A DNA stretch of 48,933 nucleotides from Dorea sp. D27 (GTDB lineage Bacteria; Bacillota; Clostridia; Lachnospirales; Lachnospiraceae). Position 1 is the first letter of the stretch, and every line of letters begins with the position of its first letter. The stretch lies in contig NZ_KQ236744.1 in assembly GCF_001185345.1 (NCBI RefSeq), positions 967,089-1,016,021 of the forward strand, in the 5' to 3' direction. Below, piece by piece: positions 8,281 through 16,989 of the stretch. Below the pieces are notes generated by a model. That model was not told the DNA's origin, did not search any database, and worked only from the letters and a program-made list of their open reading frames with translations. The position numbers were made by a program, and so were the translations under genes.

Positions 8281-8622
8281 ATGGTGCAGTTGCAGGAAAA
8301 AATCAAGTACATTTTATATCAGTTGGGGGTGAACAGTACATATTTAGGATATTATTATCTGACACTGGCTATCGCGATAGCAATTGAGGAAGAGGAAAAT
8401 CTATTATACATATCTAAGAACATCTACCCCAGAATAGCGGAACAATATCATACGTCTATATCCTGTGTGGAACGTAATATACGGACAGCCGCTGATGTTA
8501 TGTTCAGGCACGGGAGCCCGGAGCTTCTCGCCGAGATATTTATCGACAACAAGAACAGGCCGAAGAACTCCAGGCTCATATCATGTCTGGCATTGTATGT
8601 AAAAAAACAGTTATCCGAGTAA
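8281..8622 (+). CDS. Stand-alone Spo0A C-terminal DNA-binding domain protein
   Basis: A 113-residue protein aligning over its whole length with the Spo0A C-terminal domain. It has GVNSTYLGYYYLTLAI near the start (Spo0A: GVP.HIKGY.YLREAI), LYISKNIYPRIAEQY, the recognition-helix region TSISCVERNIRTAADVMF, and a tail like NKNRPKNSRLISCLA. The phosphoacceptor receiver domain is absent, so it cannot be switched by the phosphorelay as Spo0A is. It may act as a constitutive 0A-box binder or competitor. GGTGGTG lies upstream of the ATG, and an intrinsic terminator follows at 8628, so it forms a single-gene unit. Confidence 0.85.
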   Translation: MVQLQEKIKYILYQLGVNSTYLGYYYLTLAIAIAIEEEENLLYISKNIYPRIAEQYHTSISCVERNIRTAADVMFRHGSPELLAEIFIDNKNRPKNSRLISCLALYVKKQLSE

Positions 8623-8627
8623 GTATG

Positions 8628-8689
8628 ACAGTACCGGTATGTCGGCGGAGCGCCACATGTGCTCCTATGATATACCGGTATTGTTTTTT
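8628..8689 (+). terminator. Intrinsic terminator of the Spo0A-domain gene
   Basis: Thirteen-base arms ACAGTACCGGTAT (8628-8640) and ATACCGGTATTGT (8672-8684) pair with one G-U, enclose an inner GGAGC/GCTCC stem, and are followed by six T. Confidence 0.85.
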
Positions 8690-8772
8690 CACAGAAAAAC
8701 CATATATTCTCCACAGAGATTTCAAGAAGATACTTTATGATAGAGAAAAATTTATTGCCGGGAGGGAAGACA

Positions 8773-9735
8773 TTGATAGAAGTAAAAAATCTTGTGAAGA
8801 GATACGGGAGCCATCTGGCGGTAGACGGCCTGAGCTTCCGTGTGGAGAAGGGACAGATATACGGGTTCCTTGGGCCGAACGGGGCCGGTAAATCGACCAC
8901 TATGAATATCATGACAGGTTACATCGGTGCCACAGAAGGTGAGGTGCTGATTGATGGACATGATATCCTCAAAGAGCCCGAGGAGGCGAAGAAGCATATC
9001 GGCTATCTGCCGGAGCAGCCCCCCCTTTATATGGAGATGACCGTCAGAGAATATCTCTGCTTTGCAGGAGAGCTAAAGAAGATACCGAAGGATAAGCTGG
9101 AGGAGCAGATTGCGGAAGCAGCAGGGCTTACTAAGCTCAAAGAGGTAGAAAACAGGCTTATCCACAACTTGTCCAAAGGATACAGGCAGAGAGTGGGGCT
9201 TGCGCAGGCGATACTTGGTTTCCCCGAGATTATCATACTGGATGAGCCGACGGTAGGCCTCGACCCGAAGCAGATTATTGAGATTAGAGAACTGATCCGC
9301 AGCCTTGCCAAAAGACATACGGTAATCCTGAGTTCCCACATACTGGCTGAAATCCGTGAGGTTTGCGATTATATCATGATTATTTCCAAAGGGCGGCTCG
9401 TAGCCAGCGATACGCCGGCTCACCTGGAAAATCTGATGAATAAGACCGCGTATATCCAGATTCAGGCACGGGAACCGCAAGACAGGATAAAGAATATTCT
9501 TGGAAGCCTGGAGTGTATTGAGACTGCAGAATACAGCGTAAAAGACGAGGGTGCTACCACTGTACGCATCCAGGGCAGGGATAAGGAAGATATCAGGGAA
9601 AAGCTGTTTCTTGCATTTGCAGAAGAAAAGGTCCCTCTTCAGGAACTGAGCCTCGTCAAGTCTACACTTGAAGAAGTATTCCTTGAACTGACGGAGGAAG
9701 GAAAGGAGGCTGAGACCGATGAAGGCAATATATAG
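8773..9735 (+). CDS. ABC transporter ATP-binding protein (GldA-like)
   Basis: An ABC ATPase of about 320 residues. Walker A is GPNGAGKST, the signature is LSKGYRQRVGLAQA, Walker B is IIILDEPTVGLDP, and the switch His lies in VILSSHILAEI. A C-terminal extension of about 100 residues is typical of GldA/CcmA-type exporters. I favour the TTG at 8773 (reading LIEVKNLVKRYG), preceded by GGGAGG; an in-frame ATG at 8737 has a poor ribosome site. It heads a four-gene unit with the permease, GldG-like and DUF4340 genes, overlapping the permease by 17 bases. The substrate is unknown. Confidence 0.85.
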   Translation: MIEVKNLVKRYGSHLAVDGLSFRVEKGQIYGFLGPNGAGKSTTMNIMTGYIGATEGEVLIDGHDILKEPEEAKKHIGYLPEQPPLYMEMTVREYLCFAGELKKIPKDKLEEQIAEAAGLTKLKEVENRLIHNLSKGYRQRVGLAQAILGFPEIIILDEPTVGLDPKQIIEIRELIRSLAKRHTVILSSHILAEIREVCDYIMIISKGRLVASDTPAHLENLMNKTAYIQIQAREPQDRIKNILGSLECIETAEYSVKDEGATTVRIQGRDKEDIREKLFLAFAEEKVPLQELSLVKSTLEEVFLELTEEGKEAETDEGNI

Positions 9736-10585
9736 AAGAGAGCTGCAGTCCTATTTCCACACGATGGTCGGCTATGTGTTCATAGCATTTTTGGTTGCGT
9801 TTACGGGTGTCTATTTCATGGCATTCAACCTGAATTACGGATATCCGTATTTCTCTTATGTGCTGTCCAGCATTCATTTCGTATTCATGATTGCGGTTCC
9901 GATACTGACGATGAGAAGCTTTGCGGAAGATAAGAAGAATAAGACGGACCAGATGCTGCTCACTGCTCCTGTCAGCCTGTGGAAGATTGTGATTGGAAAA
10001 TATCTGGCTATGGTATCTATCTTTGCGGTGCCGTGCGTGATATATCTTATATTCCCTCTGATTATCATGACCCAGGGCACAGCGTATCTCATGGCGGATT
10101 ATCTGTCTATCCTTGTATTTTTCCTCATAGGATGCGTATACATCGCAGTCGGGATGTTCCTTTCATCGTTGACGGAAAGCCCGATTATCGCGGCAATATC
10201 TACCTTCGGCGTACTGCTGCTTTCCTACCTGTGGAGCGGTATCATAGATTTCCTGCCAGGTGGCGCGGCGGGCAATGCAGCGGGCTTTATCCTCCTGGCT
10301 ACCGTCCTTACGCTCGGCATCTATAAGATGACAAAGAACTGGCTGATTGCTGCGGTGTTTGAGGCAGCCACGATCATTACGTGCGTTGTTATCGGGATTG
10401 TGAAGGCCTCCATCCTTGAAGGGGCGCTCTCCAATCTGCTCGGCAGATTTTCGCTGACGGATGCGCTGGCAGATATCGCGTCAAACAGCCTTCTGGATGT
10501 AGGCAGCCTGATTTTTGACGTGTCACTTGCGGGCCTTTTTATATTTTTGACGATGCAGATGATACAGAAAAGACGCTGGAGTTAG
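9719..10585 (+). CDS. ABC transporter permease (GldF-like, ABC-2 type)
   Basis: A 288-residue membrane protein with six hydrophobic segments. The N-terminal MKAIYRRELQSYFHTMVGY and the MRSFAEDKKNKTDQML block are typical of the gliding-type ABC-2 permease family. The start lies inside the end of the ATPase gene, pointing to translational coupling. With the neighbours it forms a GldA-GldF-GldG-type complex. Outside Bacteroidetes such complexes are not tied to gliding and their cargo is unknown. Confidence 0.83.
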   Translation: MKAIYRRELQSYFHTMVGYVFIAFLVAFTGVYFMAFNLNYGYPYFSYVLSSIHFVFMIAVPILTMRSFAEDKKNKTDQMLLTAPVSLWKIVIGKYLAMVSIFAVPCVIYLIFPLIIMTQGTAYLMADYLSILVFFLIGCVYIAVGMFLSSLTESPIIAAISTFGVLLLSYLWSGIIDFLPGGAAGNAAGFILLATVLTLGIYKMTKNWLIAAVFEAATIITCVVIGIVKASILEGALSNLLGRFSLTDALADIASNSLLDVGSLIFDVSLAGLFIFLTMQMIQKRRWS

Positions 10586-10594
10586 GAGGAGCAT

Positions 10595-11989
10595 ATGCAA
10601 GACAGAATGAAGAGATTATTTCAGAGCGCAGCGTCCCGTAATGGAAGTTACAGCGTCGGAGCCATCGTGCTTGTAGTCGCCATAGTAATCGTAGTGAACC
10701 TTGTTGCCGGACAGCTGCCTGAGAAAGTGAAACGTATAGATATCAGTGACAACAGAATATATGAAATATCTGATAAAAGTAAGAAAATACTGAAGAAGCT
10801 TGATACGGAACTCACAGTTCAAGTATTCGCGGAGAAAGATAAAGCAGATGACAGAATCAAGACATTCATCAGCAAATATGCATCCCTCTCCGATAAGATT
10901 ACCGTAGAATGGATAGACCCTGTGCTCCATCCGTCCGAACTGTCCGCCAACAATGTGGAGTCAGACACGGTCCTTATATCGTGCAAAGATACGCAGAAGA
11001 GCACGTCGGTGGCATTCAGCGATATCATCGTGTCAGACGAGTCTGCCTACTATATGACCGGAAGTGCTTCTGAAACCCAGTTCGACGGAGAAGGGCAGTT
11101 TACGTCTGCGGTCAATTATGTAACTAACGATGCGGACAGAAAAGTCTATTATACGGCAGGACATGGGGAAAATACCTTTTCTTCTTCTGTCTCAGACGTG
11201 CTTGACAAGAACAATATGGAGGAAGAAGAGCTGAATCTTATCATGACGAATAAGATTCCGGATGACTGCAGCCTGCTCATGCTGAACGGCCCTGTATCAG
11301 ACATAACGGAGGAGGAAAAAGAGACGATAGCGGCCTATCTTGCCTCTGGCGGAAACGTGTTCCTGCTGCTCGGCGACTCCCAGGAAGATACGCCGAATCT
11401 GGACGGACTTATGAAAGACTATGGCATGGAACGTGAAGACGGTTATATTGCAGATATGCAGCGCAGCTATCAGGGGAACTATTATTATATATTCCCGGAG
11501 CTGGACGATTCCTCCGGATTGACGGACGGAATGTCCTCCGACATGGTGATGCTTGTCAATGCACACGGCTTGAATATGACAGACCCGGCACGTGATACGA
11601 TAACCACATCTCCGTTCATGACTACGTCCTCAGATGGATATGCAGTGACGCAGGATGACCAGAAGCAGGGCACGTACACGCTCGGAGCGGTTGCCACAGA
11701 GACGGTGAATGATGAGGAGGCTCGGTTTACCGTTATATCTGCAGACACGCTTATAGATGCTCAGGTGACAGACGCCTTCTCGACGCTGGAGAATCTGACG
11801 CTATTCTCCAATGCAGTGGCTGCTAATTACGATGATATGGAAAATGTGGCGATAGAGCCAAAGAGCCTGGAAGTGACGTACAATACAACGCAGCATGCGG
11901 GCGTGATAAGCATTGCCGTCATATTCGGCATCCCGCTCGTTATACTCATATACGGCTTCCTGCGCTGGATAAAAAGACGGAAGGCTTAG
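10595..11989 (+). CDS. GldG-family ABC transporter accessory protein
   Basis: A 464-residue protein with one N-terminal membrane segment (about residues 21-40), a large extracellular domain and a C-terminal membrane segment (about 435-457) followed by a basic tail. It matches the ABC-type auxiliary (GldG) family: DISDNRIYEISDKSKKIL near residue 50, YYTAGHGEN near 187 and GGNVFLLLGD near 249. It starts nine bases after the permease stop with GGAGG. It probably forms the external partner of the transporter. Confidence 0.8.
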   Translation: MQDRMKRLFQSAASRNGSYSVGAIVLVVAIVIVVNLVAGQLPEKVKRIDISDNRIYEISDKSKKILKKLDTELTVQVFAEKDKADDRIKTFISKYASLSDKITVEWIDPVLHPSELSANNVESDTVLISCKDTQKSTSVAFSDIIVSDESAYYMTGSASETQFDGEGQFTSAVNYVTNDADRKVYYTAGHGENTFSSSVSDVLDKNNMEEEELNLIMTNKIPDDCSLLMLNGPVSDITEEEKETIAAYLASGGNVFLLLGDSQEDTPNLDGLMKDYGMEREDGYIADMQRSYQGNYYYIFPELDDSSGLTDGMSSDMVMLVNAHGLNMTDPARDTITTSPFMTTSSDGYAVTQDDQKQGTYTLGAVATETVNDEEARFTVISADTLIDAQVTDAFSTLENLTLFSNAVAANYDDMENVAIEPKSLEVTYNTTQHAGVISIAVIFGIPLVILIYGFLRWIKRRKA

Positions 11990-12000
11990 GGAGGTGGAAG

Positions 12001-12909
12001 ATGAAGCAGAAAAAGTCAATACTTGTACTGGCCGGTATTCTTGCAGTGCTTTGTATGCTGTATGCAGGACTTCATCTATACAATGAGAGCATGGAGAAGA
12101 AAGAAGCAGAAGAGGCTGAGAAGGCAAAGGTTTATGTCACTGACGAAGAGGATGTGTCAGAAATTTCTTATACAGGGGCGTCAGGGGATGGAACGATGGA
12201 GTTTGTTAAGGATGGTGAAGAATGGTACTATGTGCCGGACAGGGAGATACCATTGAACGAGAGCACTGTACAGAACATGGCGGATACACTTGCGGCGTGC
12301 CAGGCCGTAAGGGAACTTGAAGAGCCGGACGACTGGTCTGATTATGGTCTGGACAATCCGCAATACACGATAATGCTCACGAATCAAGAAGGAGCAGAGA
12401 CAACGCTCTATATCGGCCAGACGGCAGGAGAAGATTATTATGCCGCTGCCAAAGGGAGCGAAAAGGTATATACGGTAGACAGCTCGATTGTGTCCTCCCT
12501 TTCCTTCGATCTCTCACAGTATGTACAGACGGATACGGTGCCGGCAATCAGCAGCGGGAATCTGAAGAAGGTGGAAGTGTCGGAAGGCGGGAATACCATC
12601 ACTTATGATTCAGAGGATGATATCGCAGAGCTGGCTGGCGGATTTGGAGCACTGTCTCTTACGACATGCGCCGATTACCACGCAGAAGGCAGGAAGCTTA
12701 AGGAGTATGGCCTTGATGAAGAGACCCGCATCGCGGTGACAGCAGTCTATGAAGATTCCGCTTCAGGGGAGGAAAAAGAGTATACCATCTACATCGGCAA
12801 TATGGATGATACAGGGTCCGGCAGGTACGTCGGGACGGACGGGTCGGACATCGTATATCTCGTATCCGCGGACACGGTGAATAATACGTATACGCCGGCT
12901 GAACAATAA
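12001..12909 (+). CDS. DUF4340 domain protein
   Basis: A 302-residue protein with an N-terminal membrane anchor (residues 5-25) and two repeated DUF4340 units outside the membrane, each with W-Y/L-x-P and YGLD elements (DDWSDYGLDNPQY, LKEYGLDEETRI) and a LYIG/IYIGN strand. DUF4340 genes regularly follow GldG-type genes. The spacing of 11 bases with GGAGGTGG upstream supports one transcript. The function is not established. Confidence 0.8.
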   Translation: MKQKKSILVLAGILAVLCMLYAGLHLYNESMEKKEAEEAEKAKVYVTDEEDVSEISYTGASGDGTMEFVKDGEEWYYVPDREIPLNESTVQNMADTLAACQAVRELEEPDDWSDYGLDNPQYTIMLTNQEGAETTLYIGQTAGEDYYAAAKGSEKVYTVDSSIVSSLSFDLSQYVQTDTVPAISSGNLKKVEVSEGGNTITYDSEDDIAELAGGFGALSLTTCADYHAEGRKLKEYGLDEETRIAVTAVYEDSASGEEKEYTIYIGNMDDTGSGRYVGTDGSDIVYLVSADTVNNTYTPAEQ

Positions 12910-13002
12910 AAGATTGCCGTTGATTGGAAAAAAATAATGAGCCTCCGGATAACTTGGTGTATAATAGGGGAAGATGAAAACACCATTTTCGGAGGAAGCA
13001 TT

Positions 13003-14565
13003 ATGAAAAAAGATACGACATCTATGATAAAGCGTGCGGAGCGTTTTCAGATAATACTTATTGGAGAAGGTATACTTGTCGGAGGAATCGCAGGTCTTGT
13101 CGTTCTCCTGTACCGTATGTGCCTGGAAGGCGCAGGCAAAGGGCTGGACGTCATGCTTGCATACGCCAGCCAGTCTCCGCTGCGTATGGCCGGCTGGTTT
13201 CTCATACTCATGCTGATGGCAGTCCTTACGGCAAAGCTCTTGACATATGAACCGATGATATCGGGGAGCGGCATCCCTCAATTGGAGGGAGAGATGGTGG
13301 GCAAGCTGGAACAGAGATGGTGGAGGGTACTGCCTGCGAAATTTGCGGGCGGTTTCTTATGTATGCTGGGAGGGCTGGCGCTTGGGAGGGAAGGCCCGTC
13401 CATCCAGATAGGAGCCATGGCGGGAAAAGGCGTATCGAAGGGGCTGGACCGGGGCAAGACGGAAGAGAAGTTCTTGCTGACCTGCGGCGCGAGTGCAGGG
13501 CTGGCAGCGGCATTCCACGCACCTCTTGCCGGGGTCATGTTTTCTCTGGAAGAGGTGCACAAGAACTTTTCCGTATCAGTCCTCCTGTCGGTCATGACAG
13601 CATCCCTCACTGCAGATTTCCTGAGTTCGAGCGTACTTGGAGTTGACTCCGTATTCCAGTTCGATATCGTGCACGCGCTGCCACAGGAGTATTATGGCCT
13701 CATTCTGCTGCTCGGTGCCGTGCTCGGCGTCATGGGAGCATTCTACAACTGGTTTACGTTGAAAGTGCAGGCGCTTTATGGCAAAGCAAAGCACCTCAAT
13801 ACGACAGGAAAAGTGATGGTTCCGTTTCTCTGTGCAGGAATACTCGGCTTTACCGCGCCGGAGCTGCTGGGGAGCGGTCATTCTCTTATCGAATATCTGA
13901 CCCACGAAGATGTCATGCTCGGGGCGCTTCTTCTCATCCTCGCCGGAAGGTTTATCTTCTCGGCAGTCAGCTTCGGTTCAGGCGCTCCGGGAGGGATCTT
14001 CTTTCCGCTGCTCGTATTGGGCGGCTATATCGGGGGAGCATTTGCGACGGCAGGCGTACAGTTCTTTGGACTGGAGCCGATGTATATCAATAATTTCGTG
14101 CTGCTTGCGATGGCCGGCTACTTTGCCGCTATCGTGCGAGCCCCCCTGACAGGAATCATATTGATTTTTGAGATGACAGGATCATTGAGCCAGATGATGT
14201 CGCTTTCCATGGTCTCGATTGTAGCCTATATCACAGCCACTTTACTTCGGTCAAAACCTATCTATGAAAGTCTGCTTGAGAACCTCCTCAGAAGGCAGGG
14301 GGAGAAGGTGCCTGCAGATAAAGGACATAAGATACTCGTGAACTATGTGGTAAGACAGGGATCCAGGCTGGAGGATGCTCTGATCAGCGAAATCAGCTGG
14401 CCGGAGAACTGTCTGCTTGTCTCAATACAGAGAGGGACGCAGGAGATTATTCCAAAGGGAAGGACAATGCTTCTTACAGGCGACACGATTGTGACAATGA
14501 CCGATGAAAGAGACAGGGCCGTCGTCCATGACAAGATGGAACGGCTGTGCAGCGATATGTTTTGA
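13003..14565 (+). CDS. ClC-family H+/Cl- antiporter with C-terminal TrkA_C domain
   Basis: A 520-residue ClC protein. The three anion-pathway motifs are GSGIP, GREGP (gating Glu) and GGIFFP. The Glu that carries internal protons in exchangers is present in FSLEEVHKNF, so a proton-coupled antiporter is more likely than a channel. Residues from about 440 form an RCK_C/TrkA_C domain that may sense a ligand. The ATG at 13003 follows GGAGGAAGC; a frame extension to 12937 has no good start. A TATAAT at 12960-12965 may be its -10 box, but I cannot find a convincing -35. Confidence 0.88.
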   Translation: MKKDTTSMIKRAERFQIILIGEGILVGGIAGLVVLLYRMCLEGAGKGLDVMLAYASQSPLRMAGWFLILMLMAVLTAKLLTYEPMISGSGIPQLEGEMVGKLEQRWWRVLPAKFAGGFLCMLGGLALGREGPSIQIGAMAGKGVSKGLDRGKTEEKFLLTCGASAGLAAAFHAPLAGVMFSLEEVHKNFSVSVLLSVMTASLTADFLSSSVLGVDSVFQFDIVHALPQEYYGLILLLGAVLGVMGAFYNWFTLKVQALYGKAKHLNTTGKVMVPFLCAGILGFTAPELLGSGHSLIEYLTHEDVMLGALLLILAGRFIFSAVSFGSGAPGGIFFPLLVLGGYIGGAFATAGVQFFGLEPMYINNFVLLAMAGYFAAIVRAPLTGIILIFEMTGSLSQMMSLSMVSIVAYITATLLRSKPIYESLLENLLRRQGEKVPADKGHKILVNYVVRQGSRLEDALISEISWPENCLLVSIQRGTQEIIPKGRTMLLTGDTIVTMTDERDRAVVHDKMERLCSDMF

Positions 14566-14596
14566 ACAAAAGGATGGAAATTATTAGAGTTTGATT

Positions 14597-14617
14597 TGTA
14601 ACGATAAAAGCGTTACA
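14597..14617 (+). promoter_or_regulatory. Operator-like palindrome of the toxin-antitoxin module
   Basis: Perfect inverted repeat TGTAACG-N7-CGTTACA, 25 bases before the antitoxin start codon. RelB-type antitoxins usually repress their own operon through such a site. Confidence 0.55.
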
Positions 14618-14642
14618 ATATAAGAAATAAGGAGGTGTTATC

Positions 14643-14945
14643 ATGGAAAAAACAGCAACATTGAACTTAAGAGTAAATCCAATTGTCAAGGAACGTGCAG
14701 AGAAAGTATTGTCTCAGTTAGGCGTTCCTATGTCAACAGCGATTGATATGTACTTGAATCAGATTTCATTAACAGGAGGGATTCCATTTTCTGTTTCTTT
14801 ACCAAAAGCACCAGTATCAATCCATGCGGATGTTATGGCAACGGAAGAAATCCACCAGAAACTGGAAAAAGGATATCATGATATAGCGGCAGGAAGAGTA
14901 CAAAACGCAGCGGAGGCATTTGCAAAATTCAGGGAGAACCATTGA
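14643..14945 (+). CDS. RelB/DinJ-family antitoxin
   Basis: A 100-residue ribbon-helix-helix antitoxin. The N-terminal strand TATLNLRVNPIVKERAEKVL and helix LGVPMSTAIDMYLNQI are characteristic of RelB/DinJ, followed by GGIPFSVSLP and a helical toxin-binding tail. AAGGAGG lies seven bases upstream. One base separates its stop from the ATG of the interrupted toxin frame. Confidence 0.87.
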   Translation: MEKTATLNLRVNPIVKERAEKVLSQLGVPMSTAIDMYLNQISLTGGIPFSVSLPKAPVSIHADVMATEEIHQKLEKGYHDIAAGRVQNAAEAFAKFRENH

Positions 14946-14946
14946 T

Positions 14947-15261
14947 ATGAAACGATATACGGTTGAGATTACAAATTAAGCGTTGGCTGATATGGAGCAG
15001 TTATACAATCATATTGCTTATGTACTTCAGGCACCGGAAAACGCAATGAATCAATATAACCGGATTGCGGATGTCATTTTGACACTGGATACGCTGGCCG
15101 AGCGAAACCATATTATGGAATCAGAACCGGAACGACGTAGAGAGATGAGAAGGTTGCTAGTGGATAATTATTCTGTCTTTTACGTCATAAGGGGAGATAA
15201 AGTGATTGTAACAGATGTATTGTATAATGCATCAGATATTGAGAGCCAATTAAGAAAATAA
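14947..15261 (+). pseudogene. RelE/ParE-family toxin interrupted by a nonsense codon
   Basis: From ATG 14947 the frame reads ten residues (MKRYTVEITN), hits TAA at 14977-14979, then continues in the same frame as ALADMEQLYNHIAYVL... to 15261, giving a full RelE/ParE-type toxin of 104 codons. A single GAA-to-TAA change explains the stop. The remainder includes RREMRRLLVDNYSVFYVIRG, the conserved core strands. A TTG at 14983 or ATG at 14992 could restart translation without the first strand, which would probably give a weak or inactive toxin. Inactivation in the presence of an intact antitoxin is the simplest reading. Confidence 0.75.
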
Positions 15262-15298
15262 TTCATTATTTCTTGCAAAACGGCAATACTTATGGTAG

Positions 15299-15593
15299 TA
15301 TAATTAACAATTTAGTAATGAAAAGCGATGATAGAGACTCTGTTCTCTGGAACTTGACAGAAATGCGGCGTCACCGGCTGAGAGCGCTGCTTGAGGAATG
15401 AGGACAATAGGGAACGCTCTGGAGCAGACCGCCTGAACCTAAGTAGGACGGTACGTGGGCACGCGTTATGTGCAGTTGAGTGGAATCCTGCCGTGTGACA
15501 AAGGCGTCGGACGGAGAAGGGCTCAATGCGGGTGGTACCGCGGATTGATTATATCCGCCCCGGAATATATTGCATATTCCGGGGCGTTTTTTT
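15299..15593 (+). promoter_or_regulatory. T-box riboswitch controlling the aspS-gatCAB operon
   Basis: A -10-like TATAAT (15299-15304) is followed by a leader of about 290 bases. Stem I spans roughly 15321-15460, with paired arms AGAGCG/CGCTCT. The T-box proper is AATGCGGGTGGTACCGCGG (15525-15543). An intrinsic terminator follows: a 13-bp stem 15556-15568 with 15574-15586, then seven T. In the likely specifier loop the bases GAAC at 15435-15438 contain both GAA (Glu) and AAC (Asn). Uncharged tRNA would favour the antiterminator and expression of the downstream transamidation genes. The assignment of the specifier loop is by eye. Confidence 0.9.
15556..15593 (+). terminator. T-box terminator hairpin
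   Basis: CGCCCCGGAATAT pairs perfectly with ATATTCCGGGGCG and is followed by seven T. It lies directly after the T-box antiterminator sequence and 35 bases before aspS. Confidence 0.9.
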
Positions 15594-15627
15594 CGTCCCG
15601 CAGACAGACAAGAAGGAGGTATTGCAT

Positions 15628-16959
15628 ATGGAATTTTTAACAGGTATGAAACAGAAGGATACGCTGGAACTGAGCAGTCTTCTCAGGGCTTGCGCGGGGG
15701 AGTTCGTAAAAGCAAATGGCGCGGTTCATACGATAAGGAAGATGGGTACGGTAGCTTTCGTCATTCTCAGGAAAAGAGAAGGGCTTCTGCAGGGCGTATA
15801 TGAAGAGGGGACGGCACAATTTGACTTGAAGGACTTGAAGGAAGCAGATACAATTGAGATAGAAGGAATACTGGAGAGAAATGGCAAAGCGCCAGGAGGT
15901 ATAGAGATCAAGATGACAGGCCTCAGGGTGCTGAGCCGGTCCGCGCAAGAGATGATGCCCCTTGCCATATCAAAATGGAAGCTGGATACTTCTCTGGAAG
16001 CGAAGCTCAACTACCGTTCCATATCTTTAAGGAATATCAGGGAGCGGGCGAAGTTCCGCCTCCAGGAAGGGCTTACAAGGGCGTTCAGGGATTTTCTGTA
16101 CGGCCAGGGGTTTACGGAGATTCATACGCCGAAGATTGGCGCAAAAAGCGCAGAAGGGGGCGCCAACCTTTTCCGCCTGGAATATTTCCACAGGCCGGCG
16201 GTTCTCCAGCAGAGCCCGCAGCTCTATAAGCAGATGATGGTCGGAGTGTTTGACCGGGTGTTTGAGACAGCTCCTGTGTTCCGTGCTGAAAAGCACAATA
16301 CGAAGCGCCATCTCAACGAATACACGAGCCTTGACTTTGAGATGGGATATATCGATGGTTTTGAAGATATCATGGCTATGGAGACAGGGTATCTCCAGTA
16401 TGCAATGGCTCTGCTCGCGGAAGCATATGCTGCGGAGCTAGAGCTGCTGGATATCAGGCTTCCGGATGCTGCAAAGATTCCGGCAGTCCGATTTGATGTG
16501 ATCAAGGAAAAGACGGCGGAAAAATACGGCCACAAGATAAAGAACCTGTACGACCTGGAACCGGAGGAAGAACAGCTTATCGGACGGTACGCGAGGGAAG
16601 AATGGGGCAGTGATTTTGTGTTCGTCACACACTACCCATCGAGGAAAAGGCCGTTCTATGCCATGGACGATCCAGAGGATCCAAGATATACGTTGAGCTT
16701 CGATCTGCTGTTTGGCGGTATGGAGATAACGACGGGCGGACAGCGTATCCATGATTACAGGATGCTGAAGGATAAGCTTGCATCCAGAGGAATGACGGAA
16801 GACGGGCTGGAGCAGTATCTCGGTACGTTCAGACATGGCATGCCGCCTCATGGAGGTATAGGAATCGGCCTTGAACGTTTTACGATGATGCTTACAGGAG
16901 AAGACAATGTGAGGGAAACGACTCTGTTTCCTAGAGATTTGAGCAGGCTGGAACCATAG
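15628..16959 (+). CDS. aspS: Archaeal-type (probably non-discriminating) aspartyl-tRNA synthetase
   Basis: A 443-residue class II synthetase of the short archaeal/AspS2 type. An OB-fold anticodon-binding domain covers about residues 1-110; there is no bacterial GAD insertion. It has TPKIGAKSAEGGANLF, motif 2 (FRAEKHNTKRHLNEY) and motif 3 (GIGLERFTMML). Together with gatCAB downstream it is expected to charge tRNA-Asn with Asp, which GatCAB then amidates to Asn-tRNA. Non-discriminating behaviour is inferred from type and operon. The ATG at 15628 follows AAGGAGG; an extension to 15526 would run through the terminator hairpin and is rejected. Confidence 0.9.
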   Translation: MEFLTGMKQKDTLELSSLLRACAGEFVKANGAVHTIRKMGTVAFVILRKREGLLQGVYEEGTAQFDLKDLKEADTIEIEGILERNGKAPGGIEIKMTGLRVLSRSAQEMMPLAISKWKLDTSLEAKLNYRSISLRNIRERAKFRLQEGLTRAFRDFLYGQGFTEIHTPKIGAKSAEGGANLFRLEYFHRPAVLQQSPQLYKQMMVGVFDRVFETAPVFRAEKHNTKRHLNEYTSLDFEMGYIDGFEDIMAMETGYLQYAMALLAEAYAAELELLDIRLPDAAKIPAVRFDVIKEKTAEKYGHKIKNLYDLEPEEEQLIGRYAREEWGSDFVFVTHYPSRKRPFYAMDDPEDPRYTLSFDLLFGGMEITTGGQRIHDYRMLKDKLASRGMTEDGLEQYLGTFRHGMPPHGGIGIGLERFTMMLTGEDNVRETTLFPRDLSRLEP

Positions 16960-16989
16960 GAACAAGTCTGAGAGGTGAAGGAGGACCAT

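Noticed and set aside
12960..12965. Promoter of the ClC antiporter gene
   Set aside because: TATAAT is present, but no acceptable -35 element lies 15-19 bases upstream and there is no correctly spaced TGn, so I do not list it as a feature.
15526..15627. N-terminal extension of aspS from 15526
   Set aside because: It would run through the T-box terminator hairpin; ATG 15628 has an ideal ribosome binding site.
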